Source: DATCVA01 sp036567205 (GTDB lineage: Bacteria; Pseudomonadota; Gammaproteobacteria; Burkholderiales; Burkholderiaceae_B). Taken from it: a stretch of DNA of 12,521 nt. Below are positions 5,163-12,392 of the stretch, in pieces. Below the pieces are notes generated by a model. It saw nothing but the letters and a program-made list of their open reading frames with translations, was not told the origin of the DNA and did not search any database. Where the stretch lies: contig DATCVA010000317.1 in NCBI GenBank assembly GCA_036567205.1, forward strand, positions 1 to 12,521. Direction: 5' to 3'. How positions within the stretch are numbered: position 1 is the stretch's first letter; each line of letters opens with the position of its first letter. The translations under genes and the position numbers were made by a program.

Positions 5163-6113
5163 TTGTATAGTCAAAAATGTCGATCTTTTCGTCCGAACAT
5201 CTTTTCCGCCGTCACAATGTTGGCGTTGGTCTTTGTCTATCTGGCGACGGGTTCGGTGTCATCAGCGGAGCAGGGCACACGCAGTGTGGATACCCAGTTT
5301 GGGGTCGTGTCAGTAACCGGCATGCCTAAGCGCGTCATAACGCTGAGTGAAAGCGCACTGGACACTGCTTTGGCAGTGGGCGTCCAGCCGGTCGGCGGGG
5401 TGGCGACTCGTGGCAGTAAAACTGTGTCCGATTATCTGCAGGAAAAGGTTGGCCCATTCAGCATCGTAGGAACAAGCCGGGAATACAACCTGGAGGCCAT
5501 ATTGCGCCTAAAACCCGATCTTATTCTGGCGTCGGATGGTTTAAGTAAAGATATATACGCGAAGCTCAGCAAGTTGGCACCTACGATAGTCCCGACCGCC
5601 AAGAACACCGATGATTGGCGCGACGCGGTGTCGATTTATGGCACCGCCCTTGGTAAAGATTCCGAACTGAAGTCGGGATTCTCCGCATTGGATAAGCGCA
5701 TTGAAGGTTTGCGGGCCAAGTTGCCCGCGAATCAATCGGTTTCGGTGGTGCGATGGATGCCACAGGGTCCAATGGTCATGTCGGCACATGTTTTCACGGG
5801 CCAATTGCTGTCGCAGTTGGGGCTTGCCGCCACCGATATCGCTTCCAGCCTTACCGATCGCCCTCACAGTGATGTGCTGAGCCTCGAGAATCTGGCGAAA
5901 ATTGACGCAGACTGGTTGTTTCTGGCTACGCTGAATGCGGAAGGCGAAAAAACGCTGACCGAAGCACGCCGCCAGCCGGCTTTTGTTCGCCTGACCGCGG
6001 TCGATGCGAATCGCGTCAACGTCGTTAATGGGCAGGTATGGACGAGTGGAACCGGGCTATTGGCGGCCGGCAAGGTTCTCGATGACGTGGAAAAGACGCT
6101 GTTGCAGCAATGA
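5163..6113 (+). CDS. Periplasmic ferric-siderophore binding protein (FecB/YfiY type)
   Basis: A TroA-superfamily iron-siderophore binding protein of about 316 residues. The mature part has RVITLSESALDTALAVGV, a VGTSREYNLEAILRLKPDLIL segment typical of the N-terminal lobe, VVRWMPQGPMVMSAHVF between lobes, and a C-terminal TSGTGLLAAGKVLDD. The open frame reaches back to a TTG at 5091. I prefer the TTG at 5163 because GGAG lies 7 bases upstream and it gives a regular signal peptide (basic CRSFR, hydrophobic core, SSA cleavage site near residue 35). The ATG at 5217 would leave a peptide without a basic end. There is no lipobox, so a soluble periplasmic protein is expected. The resemblance is to ferric citrate and hydroxamate binding proteins; the siderophore is unknown. 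The stop overlaps the next start (ATGA). Confidence 0.85.
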   Translation: MYSQKCRSFRPNIFSAVTMLALVFVYLATGSVSSAEQGTRSVDTQFGVVSVTGMPKRVITLSESALDTALAVGVQPVGGVATRGSKTVSDYLQEKVGPFSIVGTSREYNLEAILRLKPDLILASDGLSKDIYAKLSKLAPTIVPTAKNTDDWRDAVSIYGTALGKDSELKSGFSALDKRIEGLRAKLPANQSVSVVRWMPQGPMVMSAHVFTGQLLSQLGLAATDIASSLTDRPHSDVLSLENLAKIDADWLFLATLNAEGEKTLTEARRQPAFVRLTAVDANRVNVVNGQVWTSGTGLLAAGKVLDDVEKTLLQQ

Positions 6114-7120
6114 CAGCAGTCGTGCATAGACCCTCCTCTGTCACGCATGTTGCGGTGAAATGCGCAGCGGTATTACTGCTGCTCGTTGTGGCCAGCCTGA
6201 CGTATGGGGCCGGTGATGTGGCGCCATCCCGTATATGGCTTAGCCTATTGGGGCAGGGCGATGCCGAAGCACGATTCATGCTGGTGGAATTGCGGGTACC
6301 GCGCACCCTATTGGCGATCCTGGTCGGCGCTGCGCTCGGCATAGCAGGAATTGTTTTGCAGGCGGCCACTCGAAACCCTCTGGCGGAACCGGGGCTTCTC
6401 GGCGTCAGCGCTGGCGCATCGTTTGCGGTTGTACTGGCCATCAGCATGGGCGGAGCCGCCGCAACCTTGCACCTGGGCGTCGCTATAAGCGGCGCGCTAG
6501 CCGGCTGTATGCTGGTGTTGCTGGTTACCCAGATACGCGATGTGGGCGACGACCCGGTAAGGCTGGTACTGGCCGGGGCCGCTTTCTCCGGAATTCTGAC
6601 CGCCCTAAGTACGCTTATTTTGTTGTACGACCAACGAAGCGCCGACGAAATCAGATTCTGGATTATAGGTGCCCTGGGAGGACGCTCGGTCGAAACGCTG
6701 ATCTGGAGCCTGCCAGGTGTGCTGCTGGGCTTGTTATTGCTGCTTCCAGCCATACGGCCCTTGGCGGCGCTGGCCCTTGGCGAGCATGTAGCAACCGGCT
6801 TGGGGCACCATCCAAAACTGACGCGTTTATGGGCGCTGGTAAGCGTGGCCATCTTGGTCGGTACCGCTACCGCAGCCGCGGGTCCCATTGTATTCGTGGG
6901 CTTGGTCGTGCCATTCGTAGCACGGCGTTTTGTCGGTCCAGACATCCGTCGCACATTGGGCCTGTCCTGTCTGATCGGTCCAGCCATTTTGCTTTTTGCC
7001 GATACCGTGTCCCGTCTCGTGGTAAAGCCGTACGAGTTGCCGGTGGGCGTGGTTACTGCCATGGTGGGGGCCCCAGTCCTGATTGCCATTGTCCGCAGCC
7101 ATCGATTGCCAAGGCTTTAA
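6110..7120 (+). CDS. FecCD-family siderophore permease 1
   Basis: A 336-residue BtuC/FecCD-type inner-membrane permease, of usual length, very hydrophobic with about nine to ten membrane segments. Family signatures are ELRVPRTLLAILVGAALG (60-77), NPLAEPGLLGVSAGAS (89-104) and the ATPase-contacting segment GPIVFVGLVVPFVARR (258-273). It should pair with permease 2 to form the channel for the iron-siderophore complex. The ATG shares a 4-bp ATGA overlap with the binding-protein stop, showing translational coupling. No TonB-dependent receptor is present in the window, so the outer-membrane step must be encoded elsewhere. Confidence 0.92.
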   Translation: MTAVVHRPSSVTHVAVKCAAVLLLLVVASLTYGAGDVAPSRIWLSLLGQGDAEARFMLVELRVPRTLLAILVGAALGIAGIVLQAATRNPLAEPGLLGVSAGASFAVVLAISMGGAAATLHLGVAISGALAGCMLVLLVTQIRDVGDDPVRLVLAGAAFSGILTALSTLILLYDQRSADEIRFWIIGALGGRSVETLIWSLPGVLLGLLLLLPAIRPLAALALGEHVATGLGHHPKLTRLWALVSVAILVGTATAAAGPIVFVGLVVPFVARRFVGPDIRRTLGLSCLIGPAILLFADTVSRLVVKPYELPVGVVTAMVGAPVLIAIVRSHRLPRL

Positions 7121-8203
7121 GTGATACATCAAGACAAAACATCGTCAATGTTCAATCAGAATAATAATACGCCAGCGGGGTATTGGCTGCTTACGGTAGG
7201 CTCATATCGGATCCTGGTGCACAGGCGGGGAAGTTTCGCTGCCTTGGCATTGATCACGGCCCTTATCGTGACAGCGGGCCTGAGTCTCGTCTGGGGCGTC
7301 GAAGATCTGAGCCTGGCCAGCGTGTTTTTTAATGCGGCTGGCCTGGGCGACCCCATGCATGTATTCCTGATACAAGAACTACGTATGCCACGGCTCGTAG
7401 CCGGCTTGGCTACGGGCTTCGCCCTTGGCGTAGCGGGATGCCTATTGCAAACCTTGGCGCGCAACCGCCTTGCCACGCCGGGCATCATTGGCATCGATGA
7501 TGGCGCGACAGCCTTTGCGGTTGCGTCTATCGTGGCCGTTCCTACGAGTTTGGCTCCGTCGGCCCTGGCCCTGTCGGGAGCGGCGGTCGCCGCGGCGCTG
7601 GCATTCGGCTTGAGCGGCAGTGCGGGATCACGCGGCTACCGCTTCATCGTCGTGGGCATTGGTGTCGGTGCCATGTTTGGAGCGCTGACGAATTTTATGC
7701 TGGCCCGCGCTCACATCGACAGTGCCAATCTTGCTTATCCCTGGACGGTGGGCAGCCTTAATGCCCGGCCGCCTGAGGCGGTGTGGGTGTTGATGGCGGG
7801 CCTGCTGGTCTGTGTTCCCTGCGCAAAATATCTTGCGCGAGCGTTGAACGTACTGCGTTTTTCCGACGCGGTGGCCCAGGGCCTGGGCATTAATCTGCGT
7901 CGGGTGCGAATCTATACCTTGGTTGTTACGGTTATTCTAACGGCGCTCGGCGTAGCAGTTGTGGGACCGGTCGGACTGATAGCCCTGGCTGCGCCCGAAG
8001 TAGCACGACATCTAGCAGGTCACCAGGGAGTCGCCGTTATGGGGGCTGGTTTGGCTGGGGCTTTGCTTATGCTCGTTGCCGATTGGGCGGGACGCAGTCT
8101 GTTCGCCCCGATAGAAATACCCGTAGGCGTAATAATGGCGGCGGTGGGCGGTCCCTACCTGCTTTGGATACTATTGCGCCAACCATCTCGGAGAACTGAA
8201 TGA
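7121..8203 (+). CDS. FecCD-family siderophore permease 2
   Basis: A 360-residue FecCD-type permease. Visible signatures: QELRMPRLVAGLATGFALG (86-104), NRLATPGIIGIDDGA (115-129) and GPVGLIALAAPEVARHLAG (282-300). The second departs from the usual NPLA.P..LGIS.GA form, with Arg for Pro and Asp-Asp before the Gly-Ala. It carries a longer N-terminal cytoplasmic stretch (about 35 residues) than permease 1. The GTG at 7121 directly abuts the stop of permease 1 and has AAGG 6 bases upstream. The ATG at 7148, nine codons later, is an alternative without a visible Shine-Dalgarno. The gene ends in an ATGA overlap with the ATPase. It probably forms a heterodimeric channel with permease 1. Confidence 0.9.
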   Translation: MIHQDKTSSMFNQNNNTPAGYWLLTVGSYRILVHRRGSFAALALITALIVTAGLSLVWGVEDLSLASVFFNAAGLGDPMHVFLIQELRMPRLVAGLATGFALGVAGCLLQTLARNRLATPGIIGIDDGATAFAVASIVAVPTSLAPSALALSGAAVAAALAFGLSGSAGSRGYRFIVVGIGVGAMFGALTNFMLARAHIDSANLAYPWTVGSLNARPPEAVWVLMAGLLVCVPCAKYLARALNVLRFSDAVAQGLGINLRRVRIYTLVVTVILTALGVAVVGPVGLIALAAPEVARHLAGHQGVAVMGAGLAGALLMLVADWAGRSLFAPIEIPVGVIMAAVGGPYLLWILLRQPSRRTE

Positions 8204-9024
8204 GTGTCACCTCGCCTTTACTTGTTGCTACGTCGGCGGGTGACGCGCAACTGGAAGCGCGGTCCCTGGATCTGAATTACGGCAACACTGCCATTATCAA
8301 GGAACTGTCCCTTCGTATCCCGCAGGGCCAGGTCACCGCCATTGTCGGCCCCAATGGTTGCGGAAAATCCACCTTGCTGGCCGGCTTGTCGCGTTTGCAC
8401 AAGCCAACGGCCGGCTCGGTATTGCTGAACGGCAAGGATATCGCCACGTTGCGGTCTAAAGAAGTGGCCCGCCATTTGGCCTTGCTGCCGCAAGGTGCAA
8501 GCGCTCCCGACGGCCTCACGGTATCCGAGCTGATTCAGTTTGGACGCCAGCCGCACCAAGGTGTTTTGCGCCAATGGTCCCAGCGTGACAGTGACATTGT
8601 GCAGGCCGCGCTCGACGCTACTCAACTCAATGATCTGGCTCACCGTCCATTGGAGTCCATGTCAGGCGGGCAGCGCCAGCGCGCCTGGATCGCCATGGCC
8701 ATCGCCCAGGCCACACCATTATTGTTTTTGGATGAGCCCACGTCGGCATTGGATATGGGCCACCAGATCGAGGTATTCGAGCTTATCCGGGCATTGGCGG
8801 AAGCCGGAAAAACGGTCGTGATGGTGGTTCACGACTTATCCAGCGCATGCCGCTATGCCGACCATTTGGTGGCCATGCATGAGGGCAGGATTGTTGCCGA
8901 GGGCAAGCCGCGGGATGTGGTTACTCCCGAGCTGGTGGCCAAGCTGTACGGGGTAAGTTGTGTTCTTTTGCAAGACCCCCATTCCGGGACGCCTCTTATC
9001 GCGGGTATCAGGCGGATGGGGTAG
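8200..9024 (+). CDS. Siderophore ABC transporter ATPase (FecE/FepC type)
   Basis: A 274-residue ABC ATPase with every motif intact: Walker A GPNGCGKST (50-58), Q-loop LLPQ (Gln98), signature SGGQRQR (155-161), Walker B LLFLDEP (174-180), D-loop SALD (182-185) and switch His211 in VVHDL. Length and motif order are those of FecE/FepC/FhuC proteins, which drive iron-siderophore import at the inner membrane. It is the last gene of the operon; its ATG overlaps the permease 2 stop. The first ~15 residues (SVTSPLLVATSAGDA) are a slightly long leader before the usual start. No hairpin terminator is visible after the stop, where insertion-element debris begins. Confidence 0.95.
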   Translation: MSVTSPLLVATSAGDAQLEARSLDLNYGNTAIIKELSLRIPQGQVTAIVGPNGCGKSTLLAGLSRLHKPTAGSVLLNGKDIATLRSKEVARHLALLPQGASAPDGLTVSELIQFGRQPHQGVLRQWSQRDSDIVQAALDATQLNDLAHRPLESMSGGQRQRAWIAMAIAQATPLLFLDEPTSALDMGHQIEVFELIRALAEAGKTVVMVVHDLSSACRYADHLVAMHEGRIVAEGKPRDVVTPELVAKLYGVSCVLLQDPHSGTPLIAGIRRMG

Positions 9025-9115
9025 TCTCTGGGCGTTGCATCATTTCCCAATACAGAAGGAGCTATTGGCTGCATGATCCGCGCAGTCCCGCAACGCTCAG
9101 ACTTGGTGATGACAA

Positions 9116-9292
9116 GGCGACTACGAGAACGTCAGCGAATATGTGCGCGACCTCATTCGTCGCGCCAAAGAAACCAGGGAAACGGCTGCTTTCGAGCGGC
9201 TCAAGGCCGAACTCACCCATGCCTGGGCGCCGCCGGACTCGTCATACAAGCCCTTGACGGCAGCAGACGTCATCGCGCGTAACCGGGCCTGA
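9116..9292 (+). pseudogene. ParD-family antitoxin, 5'-truncated
   Basis: From 9116 the frame reads GDYENVSEYVRDLIRRAKE and ends with LTAADVIARNRA before TGA at 9290. This is the typical second half of ParD/CC2985-type antitoxins (ribbon-helix-helix DNA-binding proteins that neutralise ParE), where S-G-D/R-Y-x-N-x-S-E-Y-V-R-D follows the first ~25 residues. Those first residues are missing: upstream in this frame come TGA TGA stops and unrelated sequence. The gene is therefore decapitated, most likely by a deletion or insertion-element event at about 9100-9116. Codon choice is GC-rich, unlike the parS region. Confidence 0.75.
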
Positions 9293-9300
9293 TTTCCGTC

Positions 9301-9387
9301 ATGGTCAAGGCGCAGATACGCGTTCAGGAAGCCGCATCCTGGCGGTTGGACGCTCAGTTCCGTAGCAGGCCTGGATCGGATTGTTAA
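9301..9387 (+). pseudogene. ParE-family toxin, 3'-truncated remnant
   Basis: Eight bases after the parD stop, ATG GTC opens MVKAQIRVQEAASWRLD, resembling the first strand and helix of RelE/ParE-type toxins from parDE pairs. Thereafter the frame loses the family pattern (AQFRSRPGSDC) and stops at 9385-9387, leaving 28 of roughly 95-100 residues. The toxin cannot be functional. Position and order (antitoxin first, toxin second) support the identification despite the short length. Confidence 0.55.
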
Positions 9388-9415
9388 GCGTAGACGAGTT
9401 CGTCACCTTCCAGTT

Positions 9416-11722
9416 TCACGTTGGCCGTGCCTGCGTACGTCGCAACCAGTCCAAGTCTTTTTTCCATTGCTGGCGATCGGCAGCGTCACGCTCGAACAGA
9501 GCAAGGGTCTTTTCCAGTACCAATGTGTAAGGCCTGCCCGTGCGGCGGGTTTCATGCCGTATCGGCAGCTCATGACGGTCGATGAACTGGTGGATCAACT
9601 GGCGTCTGGCCTGAGCCAAGGGCCATTCGAGCCGTTGCTGTTGTGGGGAGGCTAGAAAGGCCAGCAAGGGTGCAGCAAGATCGTCGAGTCTCCCATGTTC
9701 GGACGGCGGTGTGATCGACCAGTCGGTTGCATCGCGCTTTGGCTTTGCCAGGCAGGTTTCGAGCGCGTGCGTGCAATGACTGTAGAGAACTGAAATATGC
9801 AGCCCTTCGAGATTCTTTATTTTCTGGGCCTGATGTAAAACTTGCAGCGGGACTTCCAGCGGTATGTCGTTCGTGCGCAGCATGGCGATGATTTGCTCGG
9901 TGAACGCAGAGCAACCAGTGACTTGGCTGGCGCGAAGCAGGCCCAGCCATGCGGCGCTGGTGTCAGTTAAGGTTGAAACTATCGTACTGCGCTGGTGATA
10001 CTTCTGTACTTGCGCAATATGCCAACACAACCAATCCCAGCGCTGTTGCATCAGGCCGGCAATCAGGGCCACGGCGTTGGTACTCGTGCAAGAGGATTGT
10101 GCCAGAGCAGGTAGTTCCTGCGCCATCCAGGCCAGTTGACGCGTGTCTGCCTGGTGCGTTCCGGTCCACTGCTGGACACGTTCGGCACACCATGCCTGAC
10201 CGTGGCGTTCGAGCAATTGCCACAGCCAGGGAGCCTGCTGTGCAGTCAGTTGCGACAGTGCAAAGGGTGACAACAGACCAGCAGCGGTCTCTGCGTCGTC
10301 GAGTCTGGCCGCGACGGGCAGCGTCGCGGTGAATAGTACGTCGGGATCGGCGACGCTTCTTGCCTGTTCCCAAAATGGCAGCAATGACTGGGCACGTGCA
10401 TGGGCCTGAAGAGTGTCGCCAGCATCGAGCCATTCGGCAATCCGAGCGATAGCCCAAGCAGGTGTCTGCCGTGCCCGAATGACAAAGGCGCGTTCACGTG
10501 GCCATAGCACTACGGCGGCGCGATGGTACCAACGATCGACGGTATTGCCGTAATTGCCCATATAGCCTTCGTGCTCGGACTGGAACGGCGCACAATCAAC
10601 CGACAGGCGATTCATGCACAGCTCTGCCTCACTGGCAAAACTGATGTCTTCACGTTTGCTGCCATCCGGAGCAAGCCAGTGGCGCAGTTCAACTTCGCTG
10701 TCGATCAGATCACCCAGTGCGGGATGATCCTCATTGTGGTCGAACCTGTCGTCTTCATCTTCCTGCTCATCGCTCCAATAACCATGCTGCTGATAGTCGT
10801 CTTCGGCTGACCAGGTTTCGTGCACATCCGCCAATGTCAGGAATATCTCTGCGTCCAGTTGTCTGGCGGCGGCCAGCAATGCCGCTGCGCGTTGAACATC
10901 CACGCCTTTGATACGCTGCCACGACAAGCCACTGGGGGTGTATTGGTGGTCGAGCAGATACACCAATCTATCCGGTGGTTCTGTGTGGGTATCGCCATCC
11001 CATCGTGGTGGTGCGGGGGTTTGCCAGAAACGGTGGAGTTCGCTTGCCAATGTAGTGACAGCTTGTTGTGGCAATTCGCTTGTGCGGGTGGCCCCCTGTG
11101 CGATTAGGTTATAGGTCAGCACAACCCGGTAGCCTTGCTTGACTGGGCGTACCTCGTGATGGCAATCGGCATAGAAGGCCACCATGCCGAGCCGATTTTG
11201 CGAACTGCGTGCACGCACCGTCTGACCCAGATGCGACACCACGAACTCACCACCAGTGAAGCTCGATGGCAGCGTGATCACCAGCGTGCCCAGCATGCCG
11301 TCGGCCTTCTCCGAATCCTGATGCACCGCGAAGAATTGCCCAGGTGCATAGATCAATAAGTTGTGCAGGTCTGCACGCAGTGAATCGGGTGATGGCACCC
11401 CAAGCTCGCGGCCGATGCGCAGCAATGCGCGATCAAGCACGGCCGTCCATTCGGGCGAAGTGAAGCGCAGGCGCTCGGCTGGAATTTCCCAAGTGTCGCG
11501 TACCCGTGGATCCAACCGGGTTTGGTCTTTATAGCCATGGTGTGCGGGCTGCGCTGCCGCGCACAGGAGATGGGCTGTTTGCAGTCCGATGGGTAAGGGG
11601 ATGTCTCCCACGCCTTCCACATGCAACTGCGGATCGGCGCCGATGGCGAAGCGCGTGGCAAATGTGCTGGAAGTACCCAGAGCGGCCAGTTGTTGGGCGA
11701 TGGACTCGGTGGAGGTGGTCAT
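9416..11722 (-). CDS. Large 2OG-Fe(II) oxygenase-domain protein
   Basis: A 768-residue protein from the ATG at 11722; a GTG at 11770 would add 16 residues. Residues ~115-205 carry a prolyl-hydroxylase-type 2-oxoglutarate/iron core: LLIYAPGQFFAVHQDSEK with His134 and Asp136, LPSSFTGGEFVV, then CHHEVRPVKQGYRVVLTYNL with the distal iron ligand His189 and the 2-oxoglutarate-binding Arg199. All key residues are present, so it may be active. The remaining ~550 residues have no motif I recognise; they include a very acidic patch (SDEQEDEDDRFDHNED, about 320-335) and helical, Trp/Gln-rich sequence. Similar large proteins occur as accessory genes of unknown role; the substrate is unknown. No clear Shine-Dalgarno precedes either start. 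The gene lies between an IS630 relic upstream and parDE debris downstream, suggesting horizontal origin. Confidence 0.8.
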   Translation of the reverse strand: MTTSTESIAQQLAALGTSSTFATRFAIGADPQLHVEGVGDIPLPIGLQTAHLLCAAAQPAHHGYKDQTRLDPRVRDTWEIPAERLRFTSPEWTAVLDRALLRIGRELGVPSPDSLRADLHNLLIYAPGQFFAVHQDSEKADGMLGTLVITLPSSFTGGEFVVSHLGQTVRARSSQNRLGMVAFYADCHHEVRPVKQGYRVVLTYNLIAQGATRTSELPQQAVTTLASELHRFWQTPAPPRWDGDTHTEPPDRLVYLLDHQYTPSGLSWQRIKGVDVQRAAALLAAARQLDAEIFLTLADVHETWSAEDDYQQHGYWSDEQEDEDDRFDHNEDHPALGDLIDSEVELRHWLAPDGSKREDISFASEAELCMNRLSVDCAPFQSEHEGYMGNYGNTVDRWYHRAAVVLWPRERAFVIRARQTPAWAIARIAEWLDAGDTLQAHARAQSLLPFWEQARSVADPDVLFTATLPVAARLDDAETAAGLLSPFALSQLTAQQAPWLWQLLERHGQAWCAERVQQWTGTHQADTRQLAWMAQELPALAQSSCTSTNAVALIAGLMQQRWDWLCWHIAQVQKYHQRSTIVSTLTDTSAAWLGLLRASQVTGCSAFTEQIIAMLRTNDIPLEVPLQVLHQAQKIKNLEGLHISVLYSHCTHALETCLAKPKRDATDWSITPPSEHGRLDDLAAPLLAFLASPQQQRLEWPLAQARRQLIHQFIDRHELPIRHETRRTGRPYTLVLEKTLALFERDAADRQQWKKDLDWLRRTQARPT

Positions 11723-11771
11723 GTACGGTAGCTTGGAGTTGCAGTTTAGGCTTGACGCCGTGTTAGCCACA

Positions 11772-12060
11772 TTACTCCAGTTTATTGATTCGGCCTTGAC
11801 GCACGCGCAGGTTGTCCAGAATCAGGAATACTTTCTTGCCCGCATCCTTAATAAGCGCCTCTAGAAACTCGATCAGCTTGTCCGAATTGAACGCCTCATC
11901 AATGATCATCCAGCGCGCCTTGCCCTGGTTGGTGACGCTGGCAATCATGGAGAGCTTGTGCCGGGTGAAATCCACCTCACTTCCCAATACAGAAGCGGCA
12001 TTTCTGCCGCATGTCGTTGATTTGCAAGCCAATCATGGCGGTCCCGCAACGTGCTTGGAC
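11772..12060 (-). mobile_element. IS630-family transposase relic
   Basis: On the minus strand the frame ending at 11772 reads RHKLSMIASVTNQGKARWMI, followed by KLIEFLEALIKDAGKKVFLILDNLRV. This is the central DDE-domain block of IS630-family transposases, with the second catalytic Asp in LILDN. It stops early after RINKLE, so the third catalytic acidic residue and C-terminus are lost. Upstream, the region that should carry the first catalytic Asp and the helix-turn-helix is broken over several frames, with a TGA at 12033-12035. No terminal inverted repeats or target duplication could be found. The element is dead; its truncated end lies 50 bp before the oxygenase start. Confidence 0.75.
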
Positions 12061-12392
12061 ATATTCTTGGACCCAAGTACCGAGTGTGTCCCTCGGTAGC
12101 GGCGGATGGCCCATCTTGGACGCTCCCCGCGCCCTCGTCGCCGGTACAGCACGCCAGCAAGCGGTCTGATCAAGGACGGCGAACATGGCCACCGGCGTTC
12201 AGCAACGTCCAATGACTGTAGCGGAGGCTTATTTTCCCACCTCCTGACCCGGAACACCAAGGATGTTGCGCCCTGCTTCAGCTCGAAAAAACGGGAGGAA
12301 CGCAGTTCGGATTGATGGCTGCGGCAGCGGTGATGCCGGGGTGAGATGAAGGCTCCTTTGGCCAGTTGGCCGATACCGATAGGAGCCTCACC
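12061..12392. other. Degenerate sequence between the IS relic and the ICE gene
   Basis: The stretch has high GC and many short overlapping frames on both strands, none with a recognisable family. The left part probably belongs to the decayed 5' part of the IS630 transposase. In the right part one plus-strand frame ending at 12342-12344 (TGA) reads LQLEKTGGTQFGLMAAAAVMPG and could be the tail of an ICE gene lying before the STY4528 homologue; this is a weak guess. Confidence 0.35.
12350..12388 (+). promoter_or_regulatory. Hairpin enclosing the Shine-Dalgarno of the STY4528-like gene
   Basis: AGGCTCCT (12350-12357) is the exact reverse complement of AGGAGCCT (12381-12388). The right arm contains the Shine-Dalgarno AGGAG (12381-12385), spaced 7 bases from the ATG at 12393. 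In RNA this 8-bp stem would hide the ribosome binding site. The loop holds the palindromic GGCCA-GT-TGGCC (12360-12371). Confidence 0.45.

Larger units (their letters stand above)
9025..9415. other. Scrambled intergenic region with mobile and toxin-antitoxin debris
   Basis: Between the ATPase stop and the oxygenase stop lie a ~50-bp scrap (9044-9095) sharing two exact blocks with the IS630 relic at 11981-12051, a 5'-truncated ParD reading frame (9116-9292) and a 3'-truncated ParE reading frame (9301-9387). No promoter or terminator could be recognised. Confidence 0.6.

Noticed and set aside
6025..7089. Long minus-strand open frame (354 codons) opposite permease 1
   Set aside because: It is a shadow of the GC-rich permease gene, with low-complexity Ala/Thr/Pro/Arg composition and no domain.
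9411..9424. GTTTCACG, half of a parS site
   Set aside because: Only the left half matches; the right half (TTGGCC) does not, and it lies at a gene end in accessory DNA.
9384..9430. Alternative minus-strand ending ANVKLEGDELVYA if the oxygenase frame shifted
   Set aside because: It looks protein-like but is only about 15 codons; no evidence that the annotated stop at 9416-9418 is an error.
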